Shown: one piece after another, positions 17,560 through 26,971 of the stretch | Layout of the letters: the number at the start of each line of letters is the position of its first letter | Numbering within the stretch: position 1 is the first letter of the stretch | The notes under the pieces: generated by a model | Database searches by the model: none | Told to the model about the DNA's origin: nothing | The model's input: only the letters and a program-made list of their open reading frames with translations | NCBI GenBank assembly: GCA_947366545.1 | Contig: CANBAL010000010.1 | Coordinates: 1 to 39,501 of the forward strand | Source: an uncultured Clostridia bacterium | GTDB taxonomy: Bacteria > Bacillota > Clostridia > Christensenellales > UBA1242 | DNA length: 39,501 nt | Reading direction: 5' to 3' | Translations under genes and position numbers: made by a program

Positions 17560-18464
17560 AACCACTCCTTTACCTCTTTTTCAATTCTCTTTTGCGATAG
17601 TTCAAAGTCCGTCACATCCACCTCACTTACCTTATATGTTTTTGATAGCGAGCGAAGATATGTGATTTGTCTTTTCGCATAATGGCGAGTGTTTTGTTTA
17701 ATCTCATTTTGCATTTGTTCAAGGCTGATTTCACCCTCTAAATATTTCACCGTCTCCTTATAGCCTATTGCGCTCATAGGCTGGCAAGATTTGGTTACTC
17801 CTTTTTCTAGCAAGGCTTTAACCTCTTTAACAAGGCCGTTTTCGACCATATTTTTAGTACGGGCATCAATCCTTTGATACAGCACCTCTCTTGGGAGCGA
17901 CAATGCGATGATTTTATAGTCATATGGGGTTTCGCTTTTAGTTTGCTTTTCACCATACTTTGCTATTTCTAAACCGCGAATGACCCTTACTTTATTATGT
18001 CTATCTATCTTTTCCGCAAGAGTTTTATCAAGAGCCTCTAATTTTTGGTAGGCATAGTCTAAGCCGTACCTTTCTATCTCTTTTTCGAGTTCCCTGCGAT
18101 ATTCTTCATTCCTATTAGTTCCACCGAAATTATAGCCACCAAGCAGCGCTGAAACATATAATCCAGTGCCACCAACAACTATAGGGAGTTTTCCACGGCT
18201 TGAAATTTCAGAAATTTCCTTACGAGTGATATCGACAAAATCGCTTACACTAAAATAGTCGGAAGGGTCACATATATCAATATTATAATGTTTTACCCCC
18301 GCCATTTCCTCTGTCGTGACTTTGGCTGAGCCGATATCAAAGCCTCTATAAATTTGCACAGAGTCTGACGAAATTATCTCGCCATTAAATTTTTGAGCGA
18401 GCCACACTGCCATCTTGCTTTTACCAACGCCTGTTGGTCCAAAAATGAATAATACTTTTTGCAT
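17556..18464 (-). CDS. miaA: tRNA dimethylallyltransferase
   Basis: FIFGPTGVGKSKMAVWLA, EIISSDSVQIYRGFDIGSAKVT, HYNIDICDPSDYFSVSDF; ATG 18464 or an upstream GTG 18485 lying in the repeat. Confidence 0.95.
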   Translation of the reverse strand: MQKVLFIFGPTGVGKSKMAVWLAQKFNGEIISSDSVQIYRGFDIGSAKVTTEEMAGVKHYNIDICDPSDYFSVSDFVDITRKEISEISSRGKLPIVVGGTGLYVSALLGGYNFGGTNRNEEYRRELEKEIERYGLDYAYQKLEALDKTLAEKIDRHNKVRVIRGLEIAKYGEKQTKSETPYDYKIIALSLPREVLYQRIDARTKNMVENGLVKEVKALLEKGVTKSCQPMSAIGYKETVKYLEGEISLEQMQNEIKQNTRHYAKRQITYLRSLSKTYKVSEVDVTDFELSQKRIEKEVKEWL

Positions 18465-18473
18465 AATTTTTAT

Positions 18474-18513
18474 AGATTTCTCCACGACGCCTACGGCTTT
18501 GGTCGAAATGACA
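18474..18513 (+). repeat. Dispersed hairpin repeat, copy e
   Basis: AGATTTCTCCACGACGCCTACGGCTTTGGTCGAAATGACA, in the mutL-miaA intergenic gap. Confidence 0.85.
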
Positions 18514-18527
18514 AGAAGGAGAAGATT

Positions 18528-20447
18528 TTATAGAACGCGTTTGAAAAGTTTTTCAAACTCATGCTTTGTAAGTTCAAGTGCCACAGGTCTTCCATGTGGG
18601 CATAACATTACGCCCTTCCTTATCTCCGTGATAAGGTAAGCACAATCCTCTTTTGAAAGGCTATCCCCTGCCTTAATCGCATGTTTACATGCACTTTGAC
18701 AAAGTTTTTCATGTATGAAGGCACTTGGTTTTGCTTTATAGTTTATTCCCTCTTTTACAAGGTCCTCTACAAATTTTTCAAGGTCTATTCCTCCAAGGAC
18801 AAGCGGAATAGTGGTTATTTCATAATTATATTTATTACGCCTTATCTCAAAGCCTATCTCCTCGAGTGCCTTTAGGCTATCTTCAAGAAGTTCTGCCTCT
18901 TTAGCGCCTAGTGTGAACTTATAACCATAAAGAAGACTTTGTTTTACTACGGCCGCCTCATCAACGCTCTTGACAAGTCTATCATATAAAAGTCTTTCAT
19001 GTGCGGCGTGCTGGTCAAGAAAATATACAGACTCCTCATACTCGACAACAATATAGGTTTTAAATATTGTGCCTAGAATGTTCATTTCTTCCTTGACTGA
19101 GCCTTTTAAAAATTTATTATTTTCAATTTTTATCTCACCAAGAGTACTGTTTTTCTCATGATCGAAAAAGAATGGACCGCCTACCTTATTTACTGGTACC
19201 TCTTTTTCCTCGATTTTTACATCTGCAAAATCAGGAGGAAGAATAGGCCTTGGAGCCTTTTTAAATTCAACTTTAGGTAGTAAATCTGGGTTTAATACAG
19301 GTTCGTCTGGATTAAAATGATCTACCTTTCTATAACTACTGCCCTCGGTTGAAGAAAGTTTCTCATGAGGTTTTATAACAGGATTAAAGCCCTCTTTATT
19401 ATATGGACTTAGAAGGTCTTTCCCTTCCTCTTCGCTAGCACCCTTTGTCGTTATGCTTGCAATCTGATCTACCGAAAGGAGTGCCTTCTCCACCGCCCTA
19501 CGAACAAGTCCGAATATTTTACCAGAGTCTTCAAACTTCACCTCTTTTTTGCTTGGGTGAACATTGACATCAACGCTTCCGACCGGAGCGACAAGGTTGA
19601 GTATATAGATTGGAAATTTGCCTTTCATCAAAAAGTTTTCATATACCCCTTGCACTGCCTGTGATACAAGGTAGTTCTCTACCGTTCTGCCATTAACAAA
19701 AAGTGTTTGATAGGTGCGGTTTGACTTGCACACCTTTGGTTTTGTCACATAACCAAAAAGGCGAAGATCATTCTCAGTATAATCAAGAGGGATGAGGTTT
19801 TGATATACCTCTTTGCCATAGATTGTATAAATTGCACTGGCAAGGTCGGTTGAAAAAGTGTTATAAACCTCATGCTCATCAACATAATAACTGAAAGATA
19901 TCTCTGGGTGAGAAAGAATAAACTTCTCCATTAAGTGAGTGACCTCACCTTCCTCGGTTTTAGGTCTCTTTAAAAATTTTGCACGCACTGGTGTGTTATA
20001 AAATAAGTTTTTACATATAAGTGTGGTGCCTTCCCTTCTTGCAATCTCTTGAATTTGCCCAAATTGTCCGCCATTTACCTTTAAACTATAGCCGATATCA
20101 CTTCCACTTGGCCTTGAAGATAGTTCCACTTGGCATACTGCGGCTATACTTGCAAGAGCCTCACCACGAAATCCAAGTGACGCGATGTTATCTAAGTCGT
20201 CTACCGTCTTTATCTTGCTTGTTGCATGTGGAGTGAAGGCAAGAACAAGGTCCTCTTTTGCTATACCACAGCCATTATCGGACACCTCTATTGAAGATAT
20301 TCCGCCCTCGCTTATTCTTACGCTTATTATAGAGGCTCCTGCGTCAAGAGAGTTCTCAACAAGTTCCTTTACTATAGAGGCTGGTCTTTCAACAACCTCT
20401 CCTGCGGAAATTCTGTTATATACCTTTGGCTCTAGTAAATTTATCAT
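18528..20447 (-). CDS. mutL: DNA mismatch repair protein MutL
   Basis: NRISAGEVVERPASIVKELVENSLDAGA, DNGCGI, SLGFRGEALASIAAV, DQHAAHERLLYDRL. Confidence 0.97.
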   Translation of the reverse strand: MINLLEPKVYNRISAGEVVERPASIVKELVENSLDAGASIISVRISEGGISSIEVSDNGCGIAKEDLVLAFTPHATSKIKTVDDLDNIASLGFRGEALASIAAVCQVELSSRPSGSDIGYSLKVNGGQFGQIQEIARREGTTLICKNLFYNTPVRAKFLKRPKTEEGEVTHLMEKFILSHPEISFSYYVDEHEVYNTFSTDLASAIYTIYGKEVYQNLIPLDYTENDLRLFGYVTKPKVCKSNRTYQTLFVNGRTVENYLVSQAVQGVYENFLMKGKFPIYILNLVAPVGSVDVNVHPSKKEVKFEDSGKIFGLVRRAVEKALLSVDQIASITTKGASEEEGKDLLSPYNKEGFNPVIKPHEKLSSTEGSSYRKVDHFNPDEPVLNPDLLPKVEFKKAPRPILPPDFADVKIEEKEVPVNKVGGPFFFDHEKNSTLGEIKIENNKFLKGSVKEEMNILGTIFKTYIVVEYEESVYFLDQHAAHERLLYDRLVKSVDEAAVVKQSLLYGYKFTLGAKEAELLEDSLKALEEIGFEIRRNKYNYEITTIPLVLGGIDLEKFVEDLVKEGINYKAKPSAFIHEKLCQSACKHAIKAGDSLSKEDCAYLITEIRKGVMLCPHGRPVALELTKHEFEKLFKRVL

Positions 20448-20450
20448 CCT

Positions 20451-23051
20451 CTATTCCTCCTTGGCTTTTGCCACAATATCACTTAAAAGTTCAAACGCAT
20501 ACATTGGTGACACACGATTGATATCTACATCCTTTAAGATTGCAAGGATTTCATTAGCCACTCGTGAATTATTCTCCGCTTTGGTTTTGCCTTCCTTGAA
20601 GATATTTAAGTCTAATTTTTGGTTTACTGCCTCTAAGTTTTGGCTGATTTCTTTTGCCCTATCAAGCACGGGTTTTGGCACGCCTGCAAGACGAGCAACC
20701 TCGATACCAAAACTCTTATTTGCACCTCCGCGCACAATTTTGCGAAGGAAAACTATATTGTCATCAATCTCCTTGACCGCAATTTTATAATTCTTGACGC
20801 CGTCAAGCACACCTTCAAGTTCAGTAAGTTCATGATAATGAGTGGCAAAAAGCGTTTTCGCATTAAAATGCTGCGAAACATACTCTACCACCGCCCACGC
20901 AATGCTGAGTCCATCAAAGGTGGAAGTGCCTCTGCCTATTTCATCAAGGAGTATCAAACTCTTATTTGTCGCATTGGCAAGGATGAGAGCAACCTCACTC
21001 ATCTCAACCATAAAGGTACTCTGTCCGAATACTAAATCGTCGCTTGCACCAACACGAGTGAATATTCTATCAGTTATCGCAATTTCAGCCGATTTTGCTG
21101 GCACAAAGCAGCCGATATGAGCAAGGAAAGTAATGAGGGCAACCTGCCTCATATATGTACTTTTACCCGCCATATTTGGCCCCGTGATTATCATGGTGCG
21201 ATCGGTGGTTTCATTTAAATAGGTGTCGTTAGCAATGAAGTTGCCACGCTTTGTGAACTCCTCAACCACGGGATGTCTACCCTCTTCAATTTTGATGTGT
21301 TTTATGCTGTTATTTATCACTGGTCTTGTGAAATTGCATTTTATTGAAGTGAGTGCAAAGGAAAGAAGAGCGTCAATCTGTCCTATTGCGTCACCTACAC
21401 TTTGCAAAGATTTAACAAAGTTTAATAGATATTTTTTAATCTCCCCAAAAAGTACACTTTCAAGTTTTATCGCCTTTTCTTCGGCACCAAAAATATCATC
21501 CTCTAGTTTTTTGAGGTCATCGGTGATATATCTTTCATTATTTGCCACGGTTTGCTTTCTTTGATAGCGTAATGGCACCTGTTCACTATAATTTCTATTG
21601 ACCTCTATATAATAACCAAAAACCCTATTGTTTTTGATTTCAAGGTTTTTAATTCCAGTAAGCTCACGCTCTTTTGCCTCTAATTGCTCAATTAGTTTCT
21701 TACTATCCTTCTTAATATTTCGATAGTAATCAAGGTCTTTATTAAAGCCCGCTTTGATGTATCCCCCGTCCTTCATAAGTGCGGGAGCATCCTCAGAAAT
21801 TGCATTTTCAAGAAGCGAAGTAAGTTCATCAAAATTTAAAATCTCTTCCCTTAAATATGCAAGACGCTTTGATGACACACCTTTTAGTATCTCCTTCACC
21901 TTTGGAAGAGCAAGAAGGCTCTCCTTTAGCGACAAAAGTTCCTTAGGATTTACATTCCCAAAGGCAAGACGAGCAGACAAACGCTCAATATCTTTTATAG
22001 AAGGCAAGGTGGCAGACAGTTCATCGCGAACAATAATTTTCTTAATAAGTTCCTCAACTGCGTCAAGTCTTTCATTAATCTCTTTTGAGTCCACCACTGG
22101 CTCATCAAAATACTTTCTTAATTTTCGTTTTCCTATGCTGGTTTTACACTTATCTACAAGCCATAATAGAGAGCCATAACCCTTTCTATCACGCATGGTC
22201 TCGACAAGTTCAAGGTTTCGCCTTGAATTCATATCAATGGTTAAGTATTGTTTATTTTTTATTATATTTATCTTATTTATATTATTAAGAAGCCTTTTTT
22301 GCGTCTCATTAATATACTCAAGCGCTCCGCCAGCAGAAATGACTAGCGGTTTTTTACCAGCAAGTTCATACACCTTTTCAAAATTTTCGCCAAACTGATT
22401 TGACAGATTTTCCTTTGCTTTGGAATATGTGTACGACCAGTCATAATACTCACTAAATTTTGGAAGAGTGCCAAGTCTTAAAATTGGCAGAGAATTATAA
22501 AGCGCCTTTGCCTCACTATTACCGATGACTTCGGCAGGATTGATACGGGCAAGAAGGTCGCTAAGTTCAGTAGTTATATCTTTTTCAAAAGGCACAATCT
22601 CAAACTCGCCAGTAGAGATGTCTATATAACTGACGCCAATCTCATTCTCATGAAGGTATATGGAAAGAAGATAGTTATTCTTGCTTTGCTCAAGCATATC
22701 TTCCTCTATTATGGTGCCTGGGGTGATTATTCTGACAACCTCCCTTGGCATGATGCCTTTTGTGGTGGCGGGGTCGCCGATTTGCTCACATATCGCAACC
22801 TTATATCCCTGCGATACAAGTTTTTGTATGTAAGTTTGTGCTGCATGATGAGGCACTCCACACATTGGTGCTTTATCGTCAGTGCCGTTGTTCTTGCCCG
22901 TCAGTGTAAGGTCAAGAACCCGTGAAGCCTCGATTGCGTCATCATAAAACATTTCATAAAAATCACCAAGGCGATAAAAAAGTATACAATCCTTATACTG
23001 CTCTTTTGTAATTAAGTATCTTTTCATCATTGGAGATAATTCTTTTGTCAT
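20451..23051 (-). CDS. mutS: DNA mismatch repair protein MutS
   Basis: SPMMKRYLITKEQYKDCILFYRLGDFYEMFYDDA, ITGPNMAGKSTYMRQVALI, LLDEIGRGTSTFDGLSIAWA. Confidence 0.98.
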   Translation of the reverse strand: MTKELSPMMKRYLITKEQYKDCILFYRLGDFYEMFYDDAIEASRVLDLTLTGKNNGTDDKAPMCGVPHHAAQTYIQKLVSQGYKVAICEQIGDPATTKGIMPREVVRIITPGTIIEEDMLEQSKNNYLLSIYLHENEIGVSYIDISTGEFEIVPFEKDITTELSDLLARINPAEVIGNSEAKALYNSLPILRLGTLPKFSEYYDWSYTYSKAKENLSNQFGENFEKVYELAGKKPLVISAGGALEYINETQKRLLNNINKINIIKNKQYLTIDMNSRRNLELVETMRDRKGYGSLLWLVDKCKTSIGKRKLRKYFDEPVVDSKEINERLDAVEELIKKIIVRDELSATLPSIKDIERLSARLAFGNVNPKELLSLKESLLALPKVKEILKGVSSKRLAYLREEILNFDELTSLLENAISEDAPALMKDGGYIKAGFNKDLDYYRNIKKDSKKLIEQLEAKERELTGIKNLEIKNNRVFGYYIEVNRNYSEQVPLRYQRKQTVANNERYITDDLKKLEDDIFGAEEKAIKLESVLFGEIKKYLLNFVKSLQSVGDAIGQIDALLSFALTSIKCNFTRPVINNSIKHIKIEEGRHPVVEEFTKRGNFIANDTYLNETTDRTMIITGPNMAGKSTYMRQVALITFLAHIGCFVPAKSAEIAITDRIFTRVGASDDLVFGQSTFMVEMSEVALILANATNKSLILLDEIGRGTSTFDGLSIAWAVVEYVSQHFNAKTLFATHYHELTELEGVLDGVKNYKIAVKEIDDNIVFLRKIVRGGANKSFGIEVARLAGVPKPVLDRAKEISQNLEAVNQKLDLNIFKEGKTKAENNSRVANEILAILKDVDINRVSPMYAFELLSDIVAKAKEE

Positions 23052-24172
23052 GACTTATTATCCTCCTTTTGAATACGCTTTTCAAGAGCAAGCAGTTTAT
23101 TCACCCGCTCATGCTTCACTGCCTCGGGTATCTGTCCCTCCATTTTTGCCGCTACCGTCCCCTCACGAGGTGAATACATGAATGCAAAAATACTGTCATA
23201 GCGTACCGTCTCAACTAAAGACATGGTGTCCATGAACTCTTCTTCCGTTTCGGTAGGGAAACCGACAATATAGTCACTGGTTATTCTACAATTTGGAATT
23301 TTCTCCCTTATTTTCCTAATAATTTCAAGGTAATGCTCACGCGTGTACCTTCGATTCATAAGATTTAGCACCCTATTATTTCCACTTTGTGCGGGAAGGT
23401 GTATATATTTTTCCACCTTATCTTCCCTTGCTATGGTATCAATAAGTTCGTCAGTGATATCTTTTGGGTGAGAGGTCATAAAACTTACCTTGAAATCGCC
23501 TTCAAGAGCACATATATCTGATAAAAGTTTGGCAAAGGATACAGGTTTTTCCAGATCCTTACCATAAGAATTGACATTCTGGCCAAGCAAGGTTATCTTT
23601 TTATACTTGCCCTCCGCTATTATATTTTTAATCTCAGATAAAATAGCCTCTTCCTGTCTACTTTTCTCGCGTCCCCTAACATATGGCACAATACAATAAG
23701 TGCAGAAGTTGTTGCACCCCTGCATGATATTAACCCATGCGTTATCGCCACTTGTGCGTTTATATGGCAGGGTTTCATCAATTTCACCCTCTTCCCACAG
23801 CGACAGTTGACGACCCTGTTTTACCTTTTCAATATACTCTTTTAGGTTTGCAATATTGAATGTTCCTATGACAATATCAACAAATGGGAAGGTGTTTAAT
23901 AGGTATTTTGCTGTCTTCTCTTTTTGCGTCATACAGCCGCAAACTACAACAATTAAATCCTTATTTTTCTTTTTTTGTTTCTTTAGGGCTCCAACATTTC
24001 CAAATACTCTATCTTCCGCACCCTCGCGTATGGCACAGGTATTAAAAACGATTATGTCGGCACTTTCTCTATCTTGCCCACACTCATACCCAAGTTCTTC
24101 TAGTATTCCCGCTATCTTCTCAGACTCATGTACATTCATCTGACAGCCATATGTCACTATAAAGTATTTCAA
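23048..24172 (-). CDS. miaB: tRNA-2-methylthio-N6-dimethylallyladenosine synthase MiaB, apparently without a TRAM domain
   Basis: TYGCQMNVHESEKIAGIL, IMQGCNNFCTYCIVPYVRGRE (radical SAM CxxxCxxC), FMYSPREGTVAAKM; ends at LLALEKRIQKEDNKS, overlapping the mutS start. Confidence 0.93.
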   Translation of the reverse strand: MKYFIVTYGCQMNVHESEKIAGILEELGYECGQDRESADIIVFNTCAIREGAEDRVFGNVGALKKQKKKNKDLIVVVCGCMTQKEKTAKYLLNTFPFVDIVIGTFNIANLKEYIEKVKQGRQLSLWEEGEIDETLPYKRTSGDNAWVNIMQGCNNFCTYCIVPYVRGREKSRQEEAILSEIKNIIAEGKYKKITLLGQNVNSYGKDLEKPVSFAKLLSDICALEGDFKVSFMTSHPKDITDELIDTIAREDKVEKYIHLPAQSGNNRVLNLMNRRYTREHYLEIIRKIREKIPNCRITSDYIVGFPTETEEEFMDTMSLVETVRYDSIFAFMYSPREGTVAAKMEGQIPEAVKHERVNKLLALEKRIQKEDNKS

Positions 24173-24306
24173 AATCTCCCCTTTTATAAAGAAAATAGTT
24201 TCTCTTCTCTAATTATACAAAATTCGCGGGTAATTGTAAATAAAAAATTATCTTATTTAACAAATAATTTACTTAATATTAAGCATAATAGTTTTTGAGT
24301 TGGAAG

Positions 24307-26526
24307 ATGAAAAAAACTATAAAAATTGTTATATTTACTGTTTTTGCCCTCCTTTGTGCGGTTATGATCGCACTAGGATTTTATCTTGCCTCTATTTACG
24401 CAAAGGTCAACAGAATCCCGCTGGATGAGGAAAAACTGACTTCGCCTAGCCTTGCAATAGAGATTTTTGACAGCGAAAACAAGCTTATTAAGGAAGAAAA
24501 TACCTTTAACCATGGCTATATTAAGGCGGTGTCTATCCCCGACCACACTAAGGCTGCTTTTGTCTCCATTGAGGACAAGACCTTTTACGAGCATAGCGGA
24601 ATTAATTACAAGCGTATTGCAAAAGCAATGCTTAACAACATAAAATCAAAAAGCCTTAAAGAAGGCGCCTCAACCATTAGTCAGCAACTTATCAAAAACA
24701 CACATCTTACAAGCGAAAAGACTTTTGAACGAAAAATAAAAGAAATTGCTCTCGCCAAAAAACTTGAAAAACGCTTTTCAAAAGAAGAAATACTTGAGCA
24801 ATACCTTAATGTGATATATTTTGGTAGCAATTGTTATGGGATTGAAAACGCCTCGAATTACTATTTCTCAAAATCTGCACATGACCTGAGACTTGAAGAG
24901 TCAGCACTACTTGCGGGTATGATTAAATCGCCAAACAGATATTCACCGATTTCCTGCTATGACCGTGCTTTTGCGCGCAGAAATGTTGTGCTTGACGAAA
25001 TGAACAAAGATGGCATAATCACCCTTGACGAATGCATTTGTGCCAAAAACAAACCTATTAAACTTACTTTAAATACAACATACAAAAACAAACTGAACTC
25101 TTATAGCCAAGCAGCAATCGACGAGGCGTCTAAAATTCTTGCCCTCCCCGCCAAACAGATTGCCCTTCATGGTTACAAGATTTACACCTATCAAAACGAA
25201 AGCAAACAAGCAAGCCTTGAAAAAGCAATCAAAGATGTTGATACTGACGGAAATGATAACGCCGGAATAGTTATTGACAACGCTAAAATGGGTGTGGTTG
25301 CTTTTATCGGCGAAAGCGCCTACAAAATCCTTGATGCGAAAAGACAGCCCGGGTCTTGTATAAAACCAGTACTTGTTTATGCACCAGCACTTAATGAGGA
25401 CATTATCTACCCTTGCACACAAATTCTTGACGAAAAAACAACTATTTCTGGATATAGTCCTAAAAATGTTAGCGGCTCTTTCAAAGGCTATGTAAGCGCA
25501 AGGGAAGCCCTCTCAAAGTCTATCAATATTCCTGCTGTAAAAGTGCTAAGTTATGTGGGACTGCCAAAAGCCAAAGCCTATGCCAGCGATATGGGGATTG
25601 AATTTGATGAAAAAGATGACAGCTATGCACTTGCACTCGGTGGAATGAACTACGGCACCAACCTGCTTTCACTTGCTGGTGCCTATGCAACCTTTGCAAA
25701 CAGTGGGGTCTACTCAAGCCCAAAATTTATCTCATATATAACAGACAGAAACAACAAATTAATTTACATACACAAAAAAGAAGAAAAAAGAGTGCTGCGT
25801 AAAGATGCGGCCTATCTTTTGACCGATATGCTTAGAACCTGCGCTAAAACTGGTACCGCCAAAAAACTTAGTGAGCTTAACCTTGACATAGCCTCAAAAA
25901 CTGGTACAGTGGGCAAGCCTTCCTCCTCACTTAATCTTGATGCGTGGAACCTTTCCTACACACATGACTTTACCTGCGGTGCTTGGATAGGCAATCTTGA
26001 CAACACTCCTATAACTATGGTGGGTGGAAATCAGCCCTCCCAAATTGTGAAAAATTATTTCACCTTTGAAGAAGATAAATCTGAGTTTTCGACCCCGTCT
26101 TCAATTACAACAAAGGCTATAGACCTTGAAGAACTTTCTGTAAATCACAGGGTTGTACTTGCAAATAATTACACCCCTGAAAGATATACACAAAACGAAA
26201 TGTTTTCTAGTTTTAATTTGCCTAGTGATATCTCAAACAAGTTTGTAAAAATAGAAAGTCCCGAGGTAAAAAGTAAAGTGACTGGTCAAATTGCCACCTT
26301 AACCTTTGATGCAAAGGATTATCTGAATTATGAATTTTATAACCACGGCAAAATGATTGCAAATGTGAGTGGAAAAGAAGGAGTGCAAAGCATTGAACTG
26401 CCGCTTATAAACGACAGGGAAAAAGTGGAAATAAAGACCTCATATATAGGCGAAGAACGGCAAGATATTAAAGAAATAAACTTAATAAAAACCTCTAAAG
26501 TACAAAAAAACAAGTGGTATGTGTAA
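24307..26526 (+). CDS. Bifunctional penicillin-binding protein 1A-type (GT51 + transpeptidase)
   Basis: AFVSIEDKTFYEHSGINYKRIAKAMLNNIKS, EGASTISQQLIKN, RQPGSCIKP (SxxK), KTGTVG; N-terminal TM. Confidence 0.93.
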   Translation: MKKTIKIVIFTVFALLCAVMIALGFYLASIYAKVNRIPLDEEKLTSPSLAIEIFDSENKLIKEENTFNHGYIKAVSIPDHTKAAFVSIEDKTFYEHSGINYKRIAKAMLNNIKSKSLKEGASTISQQLIKNTHLTSEKTFERKIKEIALAKKLEKRFSKEEILEQYLNVIYFGSNCYGIENASNYYFSKSAHDLRLEESALLAGMIKSPNRYSPISCYDRAFARRNVVLDEMNKDGIITLDECICAKNKPIKLTLNTTYKNKLNSYSQAAIDEASKILALPAKQIALHGYKIYTYQNESKQASLEKAIKDVDTDGNDNAGIVIDNAKMGVVAFIGESAYKILDAKRQPGSCIKPVLVYAPALNEDIIYPCTQILDEKTTISGYSPKNVSGSFKGYVSAREALSKSINIPAVKVLSYVGLPKAKAYASDMGIEFDEKDDSYALALGGMNYGTNLLSLAGAYATFANSGVYSSPKFISYITDRNNKLIYIHKKEEKRVLRKDAAYLLTDMLRTCAKTGTAKKLSELNLDIASKTGTVGKPSSSLNLDAWNLSYTHDFTCGAWIGNLDNTPITMVGGNQPSQIVKNYFTFEEDKSEFSTPSSITTKAIDLEELSVNHRVVLANNYTPERYTQNEMFSSFNLPSDISNKFVKIESPEVKSKVTGQIATLTFDAKDYLNYEFYNHGKMIANVSGKEGVQSIELPLINDREKVEIKTSYIGEERQDIKEINLIKTSKVQKNKWYV

Positions 26527-26625
26527 GTGGGATGTCACTTTTCTATGCTAGAAAAGTAACCAAAAGACTCGAGGGGTTTCGATTCCCCTCGAACTCCCAC
26601 AAACGACCCACTTTATAAAAGTGGG
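26525..26625 (+). other. Structured non-coding element immediately after the PBP stop
   Basis: Outer stem GTGGGA(26527-26532)/TCCCAC(26595-26600) enclosing hairpins ACTTTTCT/AGAAAAGT (26537-26557) and TCGAGGGG/CCCCTCGA (26569-26592); then CCCACTTT-ATA-AAAGTGGG (26607-26625). Confidence 0.7.
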
Positions 26626-26668
26626 CAAAAAATTATAAAAACATTATGTTCACAGAAAGTAGTCATTT

Positions 26669-26887
26669 TTAATTTTCATTCTTGTAATTTAACAAATTAT
26701 CTAATCTTTCATCCATGTTTTCTCTTATTTTTAGCATAGTACTTAGTCTTGGAGTATGCCCTTCATTTATTATTTTCGAAAGCGTACTCTTACTAATCCC
26801 ACACCTTAAACAAAAGGTCTTTTTTGTCAGTTTATTGTTTTTAATATACTTTTCAATCATTTCAGCCTTTATTAAATTTTTTTTCAT
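26669..26887 (-). CDS. HTH (XRE/Cro-like) regulator of cassette 2
   Basis: IEKYIKNNKLTKKTFCLRCGISKSTLSKIINEGHTPRLSTMLKIRENM; start 26887 with SD GGAGGG. Confidence 0.85.
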   Translation of the reverse strand: MKKNLIKAEMIEKYIKNNKLTKKTFCLRCGISKSTLSKIINEGHTPRLSTMLKIRENMDERLDNLLNYKNEN

Positions 26888-26897
26888 ATTACCCTCC

Positions 26898-26960
26898 ATA
26901 ACACATATGTTATATCATAACTTATATGTTATGTCAAGTAATTTATCACACTTATGTTAT
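26898..26960. promoter_or_regulatory. Three related operators in the divergent promoter region of cassette 2
   Basis: ATAACACATATGTTAT (26898-26913), ATAACTTATATGTTAT (26917-26932), ATCACACTTATGTTAT (26945-26960); minus promoter TTGACA (comp 26932-26937) / TATAAC (comp 26909-26914); plus -10 TATAAT (26960-26965). Confidence 0.8.
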
Positions 26961-26971
26961 ATAATATGGAT

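Noticed and set aside
20185-20790. 201-aa + strand ORF
   Set aside because: Antisense to mutL/mutS, Ser/Leu-rich shadow-frame composition.
26607-26632. Rho-independent terminator after the PBP gene
   Set aside because: A good 8-bp stem but followed by CAAAAAATT, with no T-run on the + strand and none correctly placed on the minus strand.
26898-26932. LexA (SOS) boxes near recA
   Set aside because: The sites have ATAAC/GTTAT arms rather than GAAC/GTTC, and they lie downstream of recA, not at its promoter.
26898-26960. Possible tiny CRISPR-like array (three similar 16-mers)
   Set aside because: Units are palindromic, spacers are 3 and 12 nt, and they overlap promoters; operators explain them better.
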